Assembly (NCBI RefSeq): GCF_900090245.1 | Contig: NZ_FMDN01000002.1 | Coordinates: 1-64,000 of the forward strand | DNA: 64,000 bases | Reading direction: 5' to 3' | Source: Micromonospora halophytica | GTDB lineage: Bacteria; Actinomycetota; Actinomycetes; Mycobacteriales; Micromonosporaceae | Shown here: positions 9,634 through 18,772 of the stretch, one piece after another | How positions within the stretch are numbered: position 1 is the stretch's first letter | How the letters are laid out: every line of letters starts with the position of its first letter | Translations under genes and position numbers: made by a program | Notes under the pieces: model-generated | Database searches by the model: none | What the model saw: only the letters and a program-made list of their open reading frames with translations | What the model was told of the DNA's origin: nothing

Positions 9634-10106
9634 GCCTTCACCTCCGTCGGGCTCGCGCCCACGCCGGCGCGTGCCGCGGCATCCTTGAACGCCATCCACG
9701 GCAGCAGCGCGCACTTGACCCGGGCCGGGTAGCGCGCGACACCCGCGAACGCCACCCCGTCACCGAGCACGTCCTCGTCCGGCGTGACCTGGCCACGCCC
9801 GGACATCAACTCGACGAACGCCTCGTGCACGGCGAACGCCTCACCCGCGCCCCGGCCGCGCAGCAGCTCGTGCAACACGCTCGCCGACGCCTGGCTGATC
9901 GAGCAGCCCATCCCGTCGTACGAGATGTCGTCGAGCACGTCGCCGCCGGTGGCCACCCGGACGGTGATCTCATCACCGCAGGTCGGGTTGACGTGGTGCG
10001 CCTCGGCCACCCGGGCCTGCGGGTCCTCGGCGTCACGCAGCCCACGCCCGTGCGGGTGCTTGTAGTGGTCCAGGATGATCTCCTGGTAGAGCTGATCCAG
10101 CTGCAT
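9630..10106 (-). CDS. sufU: SufU, sulfur-transfer protein of the SUF system
   Basis: A 158-aa zinc-binding sulfurtransferase that accepts persulfide sulfur from SufS and feeds SufBCD. The zinc site is visible as Cys43 and Asp45 in PTCGDE, Cys68 in GMGCSISQAS, and Cys132 in RVKCALLPW. The about 18-residue SufU-specific insertion before the last cysteine is present, which separates it from IscU scaffolds. It follows sufS with a single base between the TGA and the ATG (TGAGATG), indicating tight translational coupling. It also overlaps sufT by 4 nt. Confidence 0.95.
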   Translation of the reverse strand: MQLDQLYQEIILDHYKHPHGRGLRDAEDPQARVAEAHHVNPTCGDEITVRVATGGDVLDDISYDGMGCSISQASASVLHELLRGRGAGEAFAVHEAFVELMSGRGQVTPDEDVLGDGVAFAGVARYPARVKCALLPWMAFKDAAARAGVGASPTEVKA

Positions 10107-10107
10107 C

Positions 10108-11412
10108 TCAGTCGAACACCTTCCGCACCTGCTCGAGACCCGCCACCAGGGCGTCGATCTCCTCCGTGGTGGTGTACAGGTAGAACGACGCCCGGGTCAT
10201 CGCCGGGACGCCGAACCGGGTGCACACCGGCTTCGCGCAGTGGTGCCCCACCCGTACCTGCACGCCGAGCGAGTCGAGGACCTGCCCCACGTCGTGCGGG
10301 TGGACGTCGCCGAGCGCGAACGAGATCGTTCCGCCCCGGCCGACCGGCACGTTCGGGCCGAAGATCCGCAACCCGGGAACCGTGGCGAGGGCGTCCAACG
10401 CGTACGCCGTCAGCTCCTTCTCGTGCCACTGGACGGCCCGCATGCCGATCCCGCTCAGGTAGTCGACCGCCGCCCCGAGCGCGACCGCTTCGGCGATCGG
10501 CGGGGTACCCGCCTCGAACCGGGCCGGCGGCGCGGCGAACGTCGAACGCGCCATCGACACCGTCTCGATCATCGAGCCGCCGCCGAGCACCGGGGGCATC
10601 GCGGCGAGCAGCTCGCCCCTGCCCCACAGCACGCCGATGCCGGTCGGGGCGCACATCTTGTGCCCGGTGAAGACGATGAAGTCGGCGTCGTGGTCGACCA
10701 CGTCCATCGGCATGTGCGGCACCGACTGCGAGCAGTCGAGCAGCAGCAGCGCGCCCACCTGGCGGACCCGCTCGGTGATCCGCGCGGTGGCGTTGACCGT
10801 GCCGAGGATGTTGGAGGTGTGCACCAGCGAGACGATCTTCGTCCGCTCGGTGACCAGCTCCTCCAACCCCGACTCGTCCAGCCGCCCCTGGTCGGTGACC
10901 GGGAACCAGCGCAGGGTCGCGCCCGTGCGTTCGCAGAGCAACTGCCAGGGGACGATGTTCGAGTGGTGCTCCATCTCGGAGATCACGATCTCGTCGCCCG
11001 GGCCGAGCCGGAACCGCTCGTCGGCGTCGGGCCGCAGCGACGCGTTGGAGAACGCGTACGCCACGATGTTGATCGCCTCGGTGGAGTTCTTGGTGAACAC
11101 CACCTCGTCCACGCTCGGCGCGTTGATGAATGCGGCGATCTTCGCCCGGGCCCCCTCGTACGCCTCGGTCGCCTCGGTGCCCAGGGTGTGCACCGAGCGC
11201 GACACGTTGGCGTTGTGCATCGCGTAGTGCTCGGCGAGCACGTCGAGCACCTGCCGCGGCTTGTGCGAGGTGTTGGCGCTGTCGAGATAGACCAGCCGGT
11301 GCCCGTTGATCTCCCGGTCCAGGATCGGGAAGTCGGCGCGCACCGCGGCCACGTCGAAGCGGGGCACGTCGTCGTACTGCGGCATGCCCTCGGGGATGGC
11401 GATGGTGGTCAT
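10108..11412 (-). CDS. sufS: SufS cysteine desulfurase
   Basis: A 434-aa PLP enzyme that takes sulfur from L-cysteine for Fe-S cluster assembly. The PLP-binding lysine is Lys252 in FIVFTGHKMCAPTGIGVLWG, and the persulfide-carrying Cys392 sits in RVGHHCAKPVC, the group II (SufS) pattern. Other family signatures are MEHHSNIVPWQ and DCSQSVPHMP. The length is about 20 residues above the usual 405-420 because of a longer N-terminus (MTTIAIPEGMPQYDDVPRFD). ATG 11412 has only a weak SD. It follows sufC by 25 nt and immediately precedes sufU. Confidence 0.95.
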   Translation of the reverse strand: MTTIAIPEGMPQYDDVPRFDVAAVRADFPILDREINGHRLVYLDSANTSHKPRQVLDVLAEHYAMHNANVSRSVHTLGTEATEAYEGARAKIAAFINAPSVDEVVFTKNSTEAINIVAYAFSNASLRPDADERFRLGPGDEIVISEMEHHSNIVPWQLLCERTGATLRWFPVTDQGRLDESGLEELVTERTKIVSLVHTSNILGTVNATARITERVRQVGALLLLDCSQSVPHMPMDVVDHDADFIVFTGHKMCAPTGIGVLWGRGELLAAMPPVLGGGSMIETVSMARSTFAAPPARFEAGTPPIAEAVALGAAVDYLSGIGMRAVQWHEKELTAYALDALATVPGLRIFGPNVPVGRGGTISFALGDVHPHDVGQVLDSLGVQVRVGHHCAKPVCTRFGVPAMTRASFYLYTTTEEIDALVAGLEQVRKVFD

Positions 11413-11437
11413 CTCAGCGGCCCCTGTCGTGTGCGTG

Positions 11438-12211
11438 TCAGGCCCGCGCCGAACCGGCCCCGGCGGCGTAGCGCTCGTAGCCCTCGGCCTCGAGCTTGTC
11501 GGCCAGCTCCGGCCCGCCCTGCTCGACGATCCGGCCGGCGACGAAGACGTGCACGAAGTCCGGCTTGATGTAGCGCAGGATCCGGGTGTAGTGGGTGATC
11601 AGCAGCACGCCGGTGTCACCGGTGTCGCGGACCCGGTTGACGCCCTCACTGACCACGCGCAGCGCGTCCACGTCGAGGCCGGAGTCGGTCTCGTCGAGGA
11701 TGGCGATCTTCGGCTTGAGCAGCTCCAGCTGCACGATCTCGTGCCGCTTCTTCTCCCCGCCGGAGAAGCCCTCGTTGACGTTGCGCTGGGCGAACGCCGG
11801 GTCCATCTGGAGGCGCTGCATGGCGCCACGCAGCTCGCCGCCCCAGGTGCGCAACTTCGGGGCCTCGCCGTCGATGGCGGTCTTGGCCGTGCGCAGGAAG
11901 TTCGCCACCGAGACGCCGGGGACCTCGACCGGGTACTGCATGGCCAGGAAGAGGCCGGCGCGGGCCCGCTCGTCGACGGACATGGCCAGCACGTCGGCGC
12001 CGTCGAGGGTCACCGAGCCACCGGTGATCTCGTACTTGGGGTGGCCGGCGATCGAGTACGCCAGGGTCGACTTGCCGGAGCCGTTCGGACCCATGATCGC
12101 GTGGGTGCTTCCCGAATCAACCGTCAGGTCTACCCCATACAGGATCGGCTTGAGCTCACCCTCGGGCAGCTTGACCGACACCTTCAGGTCGCGGATCTCC
12201 AGGGTGCTCAT
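11438..12211 (-). CDS. sufC: SufC, ATPase of the SufBCD scaffold
   Basis: A 257-aa soluble ABC ATPase that drives conformational change in the SufB-SufD complex. Walker A is GPNGSGKST (41-49), the signature is FSGGEKKR, and Walker B/D-loop is AILDETDSGLDVDAL, the typical SufC form. ATG 12211 overlaps the TAA of the upstream ferredoxin gene as TAATG, and TGGAGTGA lies at suitable distance. A longer in-frame reading from 12415 would only be the antisense side of the ferredoxin gene. Confidence 0.96.
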   Translation of the reverse strand: MSTLEIRDLKVSVKLPEGELKPILYGVDLTVDSGSTHAIMGPNGSGKSTLAYSIAGHPKYEITGGSVTLDGADVLAMSVDERARAGLFLAMQYPVEVPGVSVANFLRTAKTAIDGEAPKLRTWGGELRGAMQRLQMDPAFAQRNVNEGFSGGEKKRHEIVQLELLKPKIAILDETDSGLDVDALRVVSEGVNRVRDTGDTGVLLITHYTRILRYIKPDFVHVFVAGRIVEQGGPELADKLEAEGYERYAAGAGSARA

Positions 12212-12537
12212 TATCGGGTCACTCCATTGCTCGGCGTCAGGCTGACGTAGATGTCGCCGTCGCGGACTTCGACGGGGTAGACGGGAACGGGTTCGGTGGC
12301 GGGCAGCCCGGTGGGCTCGCCGGTACGCAGGTCGAAACGGGAACCGTGCAGCCAGCATTCCAACGTGCACCCCTCGACCTCCCCCTCGGAGAGGGCGACC
12401 GCGGCGTGCGAGCACTCGTCGTACACGGCGTAGAACTGGCCGTCCTCGCCGTGCACGAGGGCGATCTGCGTGCCGTCCACGTCGGCGCTGATCACGGTGC
12501 CCTTGGGCACGTCCTCGGTCGAGCAGATCCTGATCAT
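12211..12537 (-). CDS. Rieske-type ferredoxin of the SUF operon
   Basis: A 108-aa small Rieske protein (annotated in relatives as non-heme iron oxygenase ferredoxin subunit). The [2Fe-2S] ligands are Cys42-x-His44 and Cys61-x2-His64, spaced as in biphenyl-dioxygenase ferredoxins, with CWLHGSRFDLRTG as the second motif. It sits between sufD and sufC in the actinobacterial SUF order and may supply electrons for cluster assembly; that role is inferred from position. ATG 12537 overlaps the sufD stop (TGATG); a GTG one codon upstream (12540) is equally possible. Confidence 0.9.
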   Translation of the reverse strand: MIRICSTEDVPKGTVISADVDGTQIALVHGEDGQFYAVYDECSHAAVALSEGEVEGCTLECWLHGSRFDLRTGEPTGLPATEPVPVYPVEVRDGDIYVSLTPSNGVTR

Positions 12538-13679
12538 CACGCGCCGGCCTTCGCCAGGCGGGCCTCGATCGCGTGACCGAGCCGCTCGCGCAGCTCCTCG
12601 ACCGGGATCTTGTTGATCAGCTCGGCGAAGAAGCCGCGCACCACCAGGCGGCGGGCCTCGCCCTCCGGGATGCCCCGGGCCATCAGGTAGAAGAGCTGCT
12701 CGTCATCGAAGCGGCCGGTCGCGCTCGCGTGGCCGGCGCCGGCGATCTCGCCGGTCTCGATCTCCAGGTTCGGCACGGAGTCGGCCCGGGCACCGTCGGA
12801 GAGCAGCAGGTTCCGGTTGATCTCGTACGTGTCGGTGCCGGTCGCCTCGGCCCGGATCAGCACGTCGCCGACCCAGACGGTACGGGCGTCGTCGCCCTGC
12901 AGCGCGCCCCGGTAGCCGACGTAGCTGCGGCAGTCCGGCACGTTGTGGTCGACCAACTGCCGGTGCTCCAGGTGCTGCCCGCCGTCGGCGAAGTAGACGC
13001 CGTACAGCTCGGCCTCGCCGCCGCGGCCGGTGTACTCCACCGAGGTGTACTGCCGGACCAGGTCTCCACCGAGGCTCACGTGCACGTGCGTCGCCTTCGC
13101 GTCGCGGCCCAGCCTGATCTTCAGGTGCTGGGCCTGCACCGCGTCGGCGGACCAGTCGGCCACGGTGACCAGGGTCAGCTTCGCGCCGTCGGCCACGGAC
13201 ACCTCGACGTTGTCGGCCAGGGTGGCCGAGCCGAGGTGCTCCAGCACCACGACCACCTCGGCGAAGCGGCCCACCTCGACGAAGGTGTGCCCGAAGGCCA
13301 GCCCCTCGGCGCCGTCGCCGACGACCCGCAGGGTCACCGGCCGGTCGACCACGGCGTCCGCCGCGACCGTCACGAGCAGCGCCTGGTCGGCCCCGCCGTA
13401 CGCCAGCGCGCTGACCCGGTCGACCGGGGTGAGCACGCTGCCCACCCGCGGGTCCTCCTTGGTGATCCGCTCGACGGTGACGCCGGAGGGCAGGTCACCG
13501 TACTCGTGGCGGACCGTGGCGGCGGCGGCCTGCGCCTCGCCGACCAGCCCGCGCAGCCGCTTGAGCGGGGTGAAGCGCCACTCCTCCTCCAGGCCGGTGA
13601 GGGCCGGGAAGTCGGCGACGTCGTACGAACGGAGCGCCTGCGTCTTGGTGCTGGGCGGCGCGGAAGCCTGGGTAGTCAT
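12537..13679 (-). CDS. sufD: SufD, SUF scaffold subunit
   Basis: A 380-aa right-handed beta-helix protein that pairs with SufB and SufC to build Fe-S clusters. Characteristic stretches are ATGTDTYEINRNLLLSDGAR, SVPNLEIETGEIAGAGHASA, TGRFDDEQLFYLMARGI and RLVVRGFFAELINKIP. The histidine in GAGHASA corresponds to the residue implicated in cluster formation. ATG 13679 follows AAGGAAGAG at good spacing; an in-frame ATG 13 codons upstream (13718) has no SD. It lies 120 nt downstream of sufB, the only sizeable gap inside the operon. Confidence 0.95.
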   Translation of the reverse strand: MTTQASAPPSTKTQALRSYDVADFPALTGLEEEWRFTPLKRLRGLVGEAQAAAATVRHEYGDLPSGVTVERITKEDPRVGSVLTPVDRVSALAYGGADQALLVTVAADAVVDRPVTLRVVGDGAEGLAFGHTFVEVGRFAEVVVVLEHLGSATLADNVEVSVADGAKLTLVTVADWSADAVQAQHLKIRLGRDAKATHVHVSLGGDLVRQYTSVEYTGRGGEAELYGVYFADGGQHLEHRQLVDHNVPDCRSYVGYRGALQGDDARTVWVGDVLIRAEATGTDTYEINRNLLLSDGARADSVPNLEIETGEIAGAGHASATGRFDDEQLFYLMARGIPEGEARRLVVRGFFAELINKIPVEELRERLGHAIEARLAKAGA

Positions 13680-13799
13680 CTCTTCCTTGGTCTGTCTGTT
13701 CCGTGGCGACGGTGGCATTGATCGGAGGGCAGGTCGGGCCGGTCGCGACGCGGCACGACGGGCCGGGGCCGCACGCGGGTCGGCCCACGTCGGGCGGCG

Positions 13800-15230
13800 T
13801 CAGCCGACCGCGCCCTCCATCTGGAGCTCGATCAGGCGGTTGAGCTCCAGGGCGTACTCCATCGGAAGCTCCTTGGCGATCGGCTCGATGAAGCCGCGCA
13901 CGATCATCGCCATCGCCTCGTCCTCGCTCAGGCCACGGCTCATCAGGTAGAAGAGCTGGTCGTCGCTGATCTTGGAGACGGTCGCCTCGTGCCCCATCGC
14001 CACGTCGTCCTCGCGGATGTCGACGTACGGGTAGGTGTCCGAGCGGGAGATGGTGTCGACCAGCAGCGCGTCGCACTTGACCGTGCTCCGGCTGTGGTGC
14101 GAGCCCTCCAGCACCTGCACCAGACCCCGGTACGAGGTGCGGCCGCCACCCCGGGCGATCGACTTCGACACGATGGTCGAGGACGTGTGCGGGGCCGCGT
14201 GGACCATCTTCGCGCCGGCGTCCTGGTGCTGGCCCTCACCGGCCATGGCCACCGACAGCACCTCGCCCTTGGCGTGCTCGCCGGTCATGTAGACCGCCGG
14301 GTACTTCATGGTGACCTTGGAGCCGATGTTGCCGTCGACCCACTCCATGGTCGCGCCCTCGTGGCAGACGGCACGCTTGGTGACCAGGTTGTAGACGTTG
14401 TTCGACCAGTTCTGGATGGTCGTGTAACGGCAGCGGGCGTTCTTCTTGACGACGATCTCCACCACCGCGCTGTGCAGCGAGTCGGAGGAGTACAGCGGAG
14501 CGGTGCAGCCCTCGACGTAGTGCACGTAGGCGCCCTCGTCGACGATGATCAGCGTCCGCTCGAACTGGCCCATGTTCTCCGTGTTGATCCGGAAGTAGGC
14601 CTGCAGCGGGATCTCCACGTGCACACCCTTCGGCACGTAGATGAACGAGCCACCGGACCACACCGAGGTGTTCAGCGCCGCGAACTTGTTGTCGCCGACC
14701 GGGATGACCGTGCCGAAGTACTCCTTGAACAGCTCCTCGTGCTCCTTGAGCGCGGTGTCGGTGTCCAGGAAGACGACGCCCTGCTCCTCGAGGTCCTCAC
14801 GGATCTTGTGGTAGACCACCTCGGACTCGTACTGCGCCGCGACACCGGCGACCAGGCGCTGCTTCTCCGCCTCGGGGATGCCCAGCCGGTCGTAGGTGTT
14901 CTTGATGTCCTCCGGCAGGTCCTCCCAACTGGTGGCCTGCTTCTCGGTGGACCGCACGAAGTACTTGATGTTGTCGAAGTCGATCCCGGTGAGGTCGGCG
15001 CCCCAGGCCGGCATCGGCTTGCGGCCGAACAGCCGCAGGCCCTTCAGGCGCAGGTCGAGCATCCAGGCCGGCTCGTTCTTCTTCGCCGAGATGTCCCGCA
15101 CCACCGCCTCGCTGAGGCCACGCTGGGCGGCGGCCCCGGCGACGTCGGGGTCGGCCCAGCCGTACTCGTAGCGACCGAGGGCGGCGAGCTGCTCTTCCTG
15201 GGTCAGGGGCTGGACGATCTGCTCGGTCAT
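13800..15230 (-). CDS. sufB: SufB, SUF scaffold subunit
   Basis: A 476-aa core scaffold protein on which the Fe-S cluster is assembled with SufC and SufD. Recognisable stretches are [75 protein letters not shown] and [20 protein letters not shown]. Cysteines in YVEGCTAP and NARCRYT are conserved sulfur-handling positions. ATG 15230 overlaps the sufR stop by 4 nt (ATGA), and its SD GTGAGGA lies inside sufR, so translation is coupled to that of the regulator. Confidence 0.97.
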   Translation of the reverse strand: MTEQIVQPLTQEEQLAALGRYEYGWADPDVAGAAAQRGLSEAVVRDISAKKNEPAWMLDLRLKGLRLFGRKPMPAWGADLTGIDFDNIKYFVRSTEKQATSWEDLPEDIKNTYDRLGIPEAEKQRLVAGVAAQYESEVVYHKIREDLEEQGVVFLDTDTALKEHEELFKEYFGTVIPVGDNKFAALNTSVWSGGSFIYVPKGVHVEIPLQAYFRINTENMGQFERTLIIVDEGAYVHYVEGCTAPLYSSDSLHSAVVEIVVKKNARCRYTTIQNWSNNVYNLVTKRAVCHEGATMEWVDGNIGSKVTMKYPAVYMTGEHAKGEVLSVAMAGEGQHQDAGAKMVHAAPHTSSTIVSKSIARGGGRTSYRGLVQVLEGSHHSRSTVKCDALLVDTISRSDTYPYVDIREDDVAMGHEATVSKISDDQLFYLMSRGLSEDEAMAMIVRGFIEPIAKELPMEYALELNRLIELQMEGAVG

Positions 15231-16027
15231 CTATCTGTCCTCACAGTGGTGACGGTGGTACCGGACTGGGCACGCGGCTGGGCCGGGATGTGCGTGGTGC
15301 ACACCCCGTCGCCGTGCGCGATGGTGGCCAGGCGCTGCACGTGAGTGCCGACCAGGCGGGAGATGACCGCGGTCTCGGCCTCGCACAGCTGGGGGAACTC
15401 GGCGGCCACGTGCGCCACCGGGCAGTGGTGCTGACAGAGCTGGCCGCCGGAGGCGATCGTGGACGCGTTGGCAGCGTAGCCCTCGGCGGTGAGCGCCCCC
15501 GCGAGCGCCTCCGCCCGCGCCAGGGGCTCGTCGCCGGCGTCCTCCATCGCGGCCCGGCAGCGGGCCTCCAGCGCGGCCACCTGCTCGGCGGCGAACTCCT
15601 GCACCGCGTCGGAACCGCCGTTGCGGGCGATCCAGCGCAGCGCGGCGGTGGCCATGTTGTCGTAGTGGTGCGTGCCGCAGCGGACCCGGGCGGCGTCGGT
15701 CAGCAGGAACACCTTCGCCGGGCGACCCCGACCCCGACTGCCCCGCACCACCTGCTCCCGGGCGACCACGTCGCCGTCGGCGAGCATCGCGTCCAGGTGC
15801 CGGCGGATCGCGGCGGGGCTGAGGCCGAGCGCCGAGCCGAGCTGCGCGGCGGTGGTCGCCCCCCGCTCCAGCAGCAGCTGGGTGACCCGGTCCCGGGTGG
15901 AGAGATCGGCGGACGCGGCCGGAGACAGCTCCAGCTCGGCGCGTCCGGCGCCGCGCCGCGACCTGGAGCCGCCGGCGACCGGGGCGGCCGCCGGCAGGTG
16001 CTCCGAGAGCGCCGCCGCGTTTTTCAC
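15227..16027 (-). CDS. sufR: SufR, Fe-S-dependent repressor of the SUF operon
   Basis: A 266-aa winged-HTH regulator. The DNA-binding domain lies at about 44-95 ([20 protein letters not shown]), followed by a [10 protein letters not shown] wing. A C-terminal cluster of Cys198, Cys202 and Cys215 in [20 protein letters not shown] fits the [4Fe-4S] site of SufR proteins, which repress suf when the cluster is intact. The start is taken as GTG 16027 because a TAACGT hexamer ends 7 nt upstream and no SD is present; an in-frame ATG at 16063 is less likely. As the first gene of the operon it provides autoregulation. Confidence 0.92.
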   Translation of the reverse strand: MKNAAALSEHLPAAAPVAGGSRSRRGAGRAELELSPAASADLSTRDRVTQLLLERGATTAAQLGSALGLSPAAIRRHLDAMLADGDVVAREQVVRGSRGRGRPAKVFLLTDAARVRCGTHHYDNMATAALRWIARNGGSDAVQEFAAEQVAALEARCRAAMEDAGDEPLARAEALAGALTAEGYAANASTIASGGQLCQHHCPVAHVAAEFPQLCEAETAVISRLVGTHVQRLATIAHGDGVCTTHIPAQPRAQSGTTVTTVRTDR

Positions 16028-16143
16028 AACGCCAACGTTACGTAATTCGCCCAAGGCCCGCAAACCCGGGTCCCGGTGATCCCCGACACCGGGGCGGCGG
16101 AGTCACCCGATCGGGCTCCACTACACGCCGTAGGATTCGCTGC
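16028..16143. promoter_or_regulatory. Divergent promoter region sufR / ctaA
   Basis: Both genes look leaderless. TAACGT (16035-16040, minus) ends 7 nt before the sufR GTG, and TAGGAT (16131-16136, plus) ends 7 nt before the ctaA GTG. The perfect palindrome TTACGTAA (16038-16045) overlaps the sufR -10, where a repressor such as SufR could act; this operator role is inference. Confidence 0.5.
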
Positions 16144-17094
16144 GTGAAGGCATCCGACCGGTTCCCGGTGTCCACCACCCTGCTGCGCCGCCTCGCATAC
16201 GCCTCGATCGTGGCGAACGTGGCCATCGTCGTGACCGGTGGGGCCGTCCGGCTCACCGCCTCCGGCCTGGGCTGCCCGACCTGGCCCCGGTGCACCGACG
16301 CCTCGTACACCACCACGCCCGAGATGGGCGTGCACGGGATGATCGAGTTCGGCAACCGACTGCTGACCTTCGCCGTCGGGATCATCGCCCTCGCCGTGGT
16401 GCTGGCCGTGCTGCTGCACCGCCCGCGCCGGCGCGGGCTGCTGCCGCTCGCCGTGGCGGTGCTGTTCGGCATCCCGGCGCAGGCGGTCATCGGCGGGATC
16501 ACCGTGCTGACCAACCTGAACCCCTGGGTGGTCGGGCTGCACTTCCTCGCCTCGATGGTGGTGATCGCGGCCGCGTACGCGCTGTGGCGGCGGATCAAGG
16601 AGCCGGACGGGCCGGCGGTGGCCGTGGTGCCCGGCCCGCTGCGTACCCTCGCGCTGCTCACCACCGTGGTCAGCGCGTCGGTGCTGGTGGTCGGGACGTG
16701 GGTGACCGGCAGCGGCCCGCACGCCGGCGACGGCGGCGCGGCCCGCAACGGCCTGGACCCGGAGCAGATCTCCCAGGTGCACGCCGACGGGGTGTTCCTG
16801 CTGATCGGGCTCTCCGTGGCGCTGGTCTTCGCGTTCCAGGCGGTCGGCGCCACCGCCGCCGCCCGGGCGGCGGTGGTGCTGGTCGCGGTGGAGCTGGGTC
16901 AAGGCGTGATCGGCTTCGTGCAGTACTTCACCGACCTGCCCGCGCTGCTGGTCGGCGCGCACATGCTCGGCTCCTGCCTGGTGCTGCTGGCGACCCTGTC
17001 GGTGCTCTGGTCGACCCGCGAGCGCCGCCCGGCCCCTCCCGCTCCCGCTCCCGCAGCCACCGCGACGGCCGACCGCGTACCCGCCGTCGCCTGA
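16144..17094 (+). CDS. ctaA: Heme A synthase (CtaA/Cox15)
   Basis: A 316-aa integral membrane enzyme that oxidises the C8 methyl of heme O to give heme A for cytochrome aa3 oxidase. About eight helices are visible. The four helix-borne histidines expected for heme binding are present in MGVHGMIEFGNR, VVGLHFLAS, QVHADGVF and LVGAHMLGS. The cysteine pair in GLGCPTWPRC matches the extracytoplasmic loop of type B CtaA. The start is GTG 16144 with a leaderless -10 signal and no SD. The C-terminal tail (after about 290) is Pro/Ala-rich and not conserved. ctaB, the preceding step in the pathway, lies 2 kb away on the other strand. Confidence 0.93.
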   Translation: MKASDRFPVSTTLLRRLAYASIVANVAIVVTGGAVRLTASGLGCPTWPRCTDASYTTTPEMGVHGMIEFGNRLLTFAVGIIALAVVLAVLLHRPRRRGLLPLAVAVLFGIPAQAVIGGITVLTNLNPWVVGLHFLASMVVIAAAYALWRRIKEPDGPAVAVVPGPLRTLALLTTVVSASVLVVGTWVTGSGPHAGDGGAARNGLDPEQISQVHADGVFLLIGLSVALVFAFQAVGATAAARAAVVLVAVELGQGVIGFVQYFTDLPALLVGAHMLGSCLVLLATLSVLWSTRERRPAPPAPAPAATATADRVPAVA

Positions 17095-17116
17095 CCCACC
17101 AGCACCTCGCCGCGAG

Positions 17117-17167
17117 GTCGCCGATGTGGCGGTGTCCGCGCCGCTCCGACACCGCCACATCGGCGAC
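17117..17167. terminator. Long perfect hairpin after ctaA
   Basis: A 20-bp perfect stem (GTCGCCGATGTGGCGGTGTC at 17117-17136 against 17148-17167) with an 11-nt loop, between convergent ctaA and the ATP-grasp gene. Its length suggests it may also be a copy of an intergenic repeat. From here to the end of the ATP-grasp gene (17168-17262) nothing further is recognised. Confidence 0.7.
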
Positions 17168-17262
17168 ACAGAGTCGATCAAGGCCGACCTGATCAGCGCC
17201 GTCCGGCTGCTCGGCGCGCCGCCCGCCCTCCGAGCGCCGCCGTCAAGGCGGGCCGCCGGAAG

Positions 17263-18186
17263 TCAGGTCGCCTGACGGGACAGGTGGGCGACGATCGCGT
17301 CGGCGAGGCGCTCGGGGGCGCCGTCGGCGTACCCGAGGAACAGGGACGGCTCGGTCAGCTCCAGCTCCACCAGGACGGGCGTGCCGTCCGCGCCGGGGAT
17401 GAGATCCACCCGGGCGTAGAGCAGGCGCTGCGACCCGCCGGGGACCGCCGACAGGACCTGCTCGGCGACGGCCAGCTGCTCCGGCGTCGCGGTACGGGCG
17501 GTGATCTCCTCGGGCTTGTAGAGCCCTTCCACGCCGAGGTCCGGGCCGTCCAGCATCGGGCCCTTGCGGATCGCGTGGCTGTAGGCCAGCCCCTGCGGAC
17601 CGGCCAGGAAGAGCAGCGCCGTCTCCCCCGCCGTGTCCACGGCGGTCAGGTACGGCTGGACCATGGTGACCCGGCCGGCCGCGGAGAGCCGCCGCACGTG
17701 TGCCGCGGCCAGCTCGCGGTGCTCCGGGTCGGCGAGGTCGTACCGGCCGGTGTCCTGGCTGCCGGCGCTGACGGCGGGTTTGATGACGTACTCGCCGGAG
17801 TCCGCGGGCGGCGTCCAGTCCTGCCCCGGCTCGACCCAGCCGGTCGGCACGGTCGGCACCCCGGCGGCGGCCAGCTCGCCCAGGTAGCGCTTGTCGGTGT
17901 TCCAGCGCACCACGTCGGCCGGGTTGACCAGCTGCGGCACGCTCTCCGCCCAGGCCACGAACTCGTCGCGGCGCAGCGCGTAGTCCCAGGGCGAGCGGAG
18001 CACGACCAGGTCGTACGCGGCCCAGTCGACGTCCGGGGTGTCCCAGACGGCCGCCTCGACGGTGACGCCGTGGGCGGCCAGCGGGGCGAGCACGAGCCGG
18101 TCGTCCGGGTCGAGGTCGGCGAGCCGGTCGCAGGTGACGAGAGCGACCCGGGGTTCCCCCCGGGTCGACTGGTGGTGGTGGGTCAA
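17263..18186 (-). CDS. ATP-grasp domain protein (ligase of unknown substrate)
   Basis: A 307-aa soluble protein with an ATP-grasp fold. An N-terminal Rossmann-like part (RVALVTCDRLADLDPDD, then VLRSPWDYALRRDEF) is followed by the nucleotide-binding subdomain around GEYVIKPAVSAGSQDTGRYD and the metal/ATP site VLVELELTEPSLFLGYADGA. It resembles the family that contains the cycloserine ligase DcsG and other carboxylate-amine ligases; the substrate is unknown. The only usable start is TTG 18186, without SD. It lies two codons beyond the in-frame stop of the 110-aa gene upstream (TGA-CAT-AAA-TTG), so expression probably depends on re-initiation or read-through. Confidence 0.8.
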   Translation of the reverse strand: MTHHHQSTRGEPRVALVTCDRLADLDPDDRLVLAPLAAHGVTVEAAVWDTPDVDWAAYDLVVLRSPWDYALRRDEFVAWAESVPQLVNPADVVRWNTDKRYLGELAAAGVPTVPTGWVEPGQDWTPPADSGEYVIKPAVSAGSQDTGRYDLADPEHRELAAAHVRRLSAAGRVTMVQPYLTAVDTAGETALLFLAGPQGLAYSHAIRKGPMLDGPDLGVEGLYKPEEITARTATPEQLAVAEQVLSAVPGGSQRLLYARVDLIPGADGTPVLVELELTEPSLFLGYADGAPERLADAIVAHLSRQAT

Positions 18187-18192
18187 TTTATG

Positions 18193-18525
18193 TCAACGGG
18201 CCATCGTGCGCCGGGCCATCGACCGCCAGAGGTCGTTGCTCGGGCGCATCTGGTCCATGAGCTCACGCTCCCAGGCGTTCTCGACGGTGACTCCCGCCTT
18301 CGCGCACGCCTGGCGTGCGACGACGGTGTCGTCCGCGAACTGGTCGGCCCACGCGCCGTCCTCGCCGACGAGGACGATCCGCGCGCCACGCTTGCCGACG
18401 TACTCGATGACCGCCTTCGCGCCGCCGTGCCCGGCGGCGAACGACCTGATGCCGGAGACCAGGCCGTTGGGGGCCTGCTCCGCGGTCTGCTCAGCCGTCA
18501 GCGTCGTATCGGAACCATCTGCCAT
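18193..18525 (-). CDS. Conserved actinobacterial protein of unknown function, 110 aa
   Basis: I do not recognise a named family. The 110-aa product is soluble, without a signal peptide or membrane helix. A variable head (1-20) precedes a folded-looking core with GGAKAVIEYVGKRGARIVLV, GEDGAWADQFADDTVVARQA and a C-terminal helix ending LWRSMARRTMAR. ATG 18525 is chosen because TAGGCT ends 7 nt upstream (leaderless) and the core starts soon after; a longer in-frame reading to 18615 would enter the promoter region. It is in the same frame as, and 6 nt upstream of, the ATP-grasp gene, so the two are likely one transcript. Confidence 0.7.
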   Translation of the reverse strand: MADGSDTTLTAEQTAEQAPNGLVSGIRSFAAGHGGAKAVIEYVGKRGARIVLVGEDGAWADQFADDTVVARQACAKAGVTVENAWERELMDQMRPSNDLWRSMARRTMAR

Positions 18526-18532
18526 GACGCGA

Positions 18533-18538
18533 AGCCTA
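18533..18538 (-). promoter_or_regulatory. -10 hexamer of the 110-aa gene / ATP-grasp unit
   Basis: TAGGCT on the minus strand ends 7 nt before ATG 18525. The 18539-18772 stretch upstream is relatively AT-rich for this window and holds no gene I can see. Confidence 0.45.
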
Positions 18539-18772
18539 AGCAGAGAGCCACCCGTTGGTGCGAGAACGATGAACCTTTTGTGATGCCAATTACCTACGGG
18601 TTTAAGGAAGACCACAGGTAATTTGCCCTGACAAGTCGTAAAGGGTGGGACAAACCGGGCGGCCCGGATCGCCCTAATGCGTCCAACTTGAGTCGATGCC
18701 GCTCAGGGTGAAAAAGATTCCGGAAATTGATGTTCAGCGAGGCCGCAGGCGTGACGAACGGCACGCCGGGGC

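Noticed and set aside
18539..18772. Possible small gene or riboswitch in the AT-richer gap upstream of the 110-aa gene
   Set aside because: No conserved riboswitch core, no frame with an SD, and the region is adequately explained by a promoter and by the ctaB terminator.
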